Shown piece after piece: positions 41,049 to 42,269 of a DNA stretch of 42,269 bases. Both the position numbers and the translations under genes were made by a program. Within the stretch, counting starts at the first letter, position 1. Each line of letters starts with the position of its first letter. The notes below the pieces were generated by a model that did no database searches, was not told the origin of the DNA, and saw only the letters and a list, made by a program, of their open reading frames with translations. This DNA is from Symbiodinium natans (lineage: Eukaryota; Sar; Dinophyceae; Suessiales; Symbiodiniaceae): assembly GCA_905221605.1 (NCBI GenBank), contig CAJNDS010001008.1, positions 1-42,269 on the forward strand, written 5' to 3'.

Positions 41049-42269
41049 GGCACATGGTCTCAGAGGGCTCCCAGGGCAGGGAACGACTTCCACACCATCT
41101 GCGGCAAGGGCTGGGAGACCAAGGGGGTGAGCCCCCAGGAGATCCGGGCCTTCTGCGTGTGGAGGGCCCCCATGTTCTTCGTGAGCTGCAACGGGCGGCT
41201 CCTGGACGCCTACCAGCCGATGGAGAAAGAGGCGCGGGCCGTGGCCTTCACGGCGTGGGAGGGCCACGCCTTCTTCTACAAGAACGCCCGCAGCGTCTAC
41301 CAGTGCGATGACGCGGACCGCCTCTGCCCCAAATCTAGGGCGGAGCGCCGGGAGAGCGCCGTGCCGGAGTTTTCCGAGTGGCGGGAGTGGGACGGGCAGC
41401 TGCGACCCGGGCACTTCTGGACCGCCGATCTTAGGGCGGCGCGGGGGCAGCTCATGGCGCAGGGCCACAGCCCCAAGGTGGCCATGCGCAGCCTCTGTGA
41501 GTGGAGCCGCCTCCGGCTGCGGGCTGGCGACGAGGGTGACTGCGTCATCTGCGAGCTGCCGGAGGAGCACGGCGCCCTGCGAGCCTGGATGGAGCGCTTG
41601 GGGCTGAAGTACCGCGGGCAGAGGCTGGCCGCCGCCGCCACCGAGGCACTCATGCACCTCCTGAAGGCCCAGCGGGAGCTCCCCCAGCAAAGAGAGCAGA
41701 TCCTGCAGGCGCAGGGCGGTCTGTGCAATCTCTGCGGCGCCCCCGTTGCTTTGGGCACGTGCGAGTTCGACCACGTGGTGCCGGTGCACCAGGCCTTCCG
41801 GGGGCAGATCCAGGAGTTCCAGGCGCTGTGTCTGGAGTGCCACCGGCTCAAGACGAGCTTGGAGAACATGCAGGCGACCACGCTGGAGAGCCGCGTCTCG
41901 CGGCGGGTCTACGAGGCCTACGTGCAGTCCCCCAGGCTGCCGCCCCTTGTCTGCGCGCTGCAGAAGTGGAACGCGGAGCGCGTCTGCCACGGGGTGGACG
42001 TGGTGCGCTGCCGCAGAATGGCCTGGCGAATGCCAGGTTCCCCTTGCCCGTCTTCTGCCCGCTGGATTCGCTGCAGGAGGCGAGTGAGGGGCACCTGGCG
42101 GACCTCACCTACGTCAGGCTGCGCAGGGACGGCCGGATGGCCCTTCTCAACCGGCTGCCCTACGTGGGCGAGGGCTGGTACGCCAAGCCCGCCGCGGCCT
42201 ACATGCTCGAGGCGGGCATCACCACTTGGGGGGACTTCGTCTGGAGCCTGGACGCCACGGCCCACGTGG
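41049..42269 (+). pseudogene. HNH nuclease/polymerase-B-like viral replication protein, frameshifted, runs off the window
   Basis: The frame opens after a TGA at 41046 and has no obvious ATG near its start, so the N-terminus is uncertain or lost. It encodes NDFHTICGKGWE, then FTAWEGHAFFYKNARSVYQC, then an HNH-type domain at about 41690-41860: CNLCGAP, EFDHVVPVH and LCLECHRLKTS (CxxC, DH, CxxCH). It continues to HGVDVVRCRR. At about 42015 the homologous reading moves to another frame (NGLANARFPLPVFCPLDS, then LPYVGEGWYAKPAAAYMLEA), implying a 1-nt deletion. The D-x(3)-CRRN...GWY pattern recalls a divergent family-B polymerase palm region in DNA viruses; that part is a low-confidence guess. The divergent orientation to the ATPase fits a replication/morphogenesis gene split in a small DNA virus. 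Confidence 0.5.

Noticed and set aside
40794-41990. 398-aa minus-strand frame
   Set aside because: Antisense of the HNH-containing plus-strand frame, which has real motifs.
1-42269. CRISPR arrays, tRNA or rRNA genes, bacterial operons
   Set aside because: No spaced direct repeats, cloverleaf boxes or rRNA-like sequence were noticed; content is eukaryotic retroelement and viral.

Overview
The window looks like nuclear DNA of a dinoflagellate (Symbiodiniaceae-like). The main evidence is a non-LTR retrotransposon carrying a cytosine-5 DNA methyltransferase, a combination reported for dinoflagellates of the genus Symbiodinium. Supporting evidence is a copia-type LTR element with long, unusual accessory domains and a short integrating DNA-virus gene cluster. 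No ordinary host gene, tRNA, rRNA or CRISPR array was recognised. Almost everything is mobile or viral.

Layout. (1) Positions 1-4164 hold two tandem paralogous ORFs of about 450-466 aa (230-1630 and 1793-3145, minus strand) and a 179-aa ORF (3493-4032), none of a known family. (2) Positions 4165 to about 23890 hold minus-strand LINE-type retrotransposon sequence. The most complete copy (A) has ORFa (22435-23511), ORFb (21356-22438), ORFc with the methyltransferase (17611-21570), and ORFd with endonuclease and reverse transcriptase (17614 down to a truncation at about 14625). A second copy (B) supplies most of ORFc and a full ORFd (2167 aa with APE endonuclease, RT, zinc fingers, RNase H and an extra C-terminal domain). 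Segments 7679-14461 and 14625-21407 form a 6783-bp direct duplication at constant offset, about 99% identical by eye, separated by 163 bp of different sequence. ORF junctions a/b and c/d are ATGA stop-start overlaps.

(3) Positions about 23890-29878 and 40749-42269 are a GC-rich remnant of an integrated polinton-like or NCLDV-like DNA virus. It has an A32-type packaging ATPase, a penton/minor-capsid-like protein, a frameshifted major capsid protein, a frameshifted glycine/alanine-rich membrane protein, small unknown proteins, and at the right edge an HNH-nuclease/polymerase-like protein that leaves the window. An unrelated ubiquitin-specific-protease fragment sits inside this cluster (about 26650-27615, plus strand). 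(4) Positions 29879-40748 are a full-length copia element (plus strand) with TG...CA LTRs, a perfect 5-bp target-site duplication (GGCCC), a primer binding site, Gag, protease, SAP-like motif, integrase, RT, RNase H and a long C-terminal membrane/coiled-coil extension. It landed inside the Walker A region of the viral ATPase gene. Removing the element and one TSD copy restores the reading frame exactly.

The order of events that can be inferred is: a virus integrated and partly decayed; the LINE 5' end came to cut off one viral gene; the LINE underwent a segmental duplication; and, probably most recently given the near-identical LTRs, the copia element split the ATPase gene. All function calls rest on motifs read by eye. 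No database search was possible.
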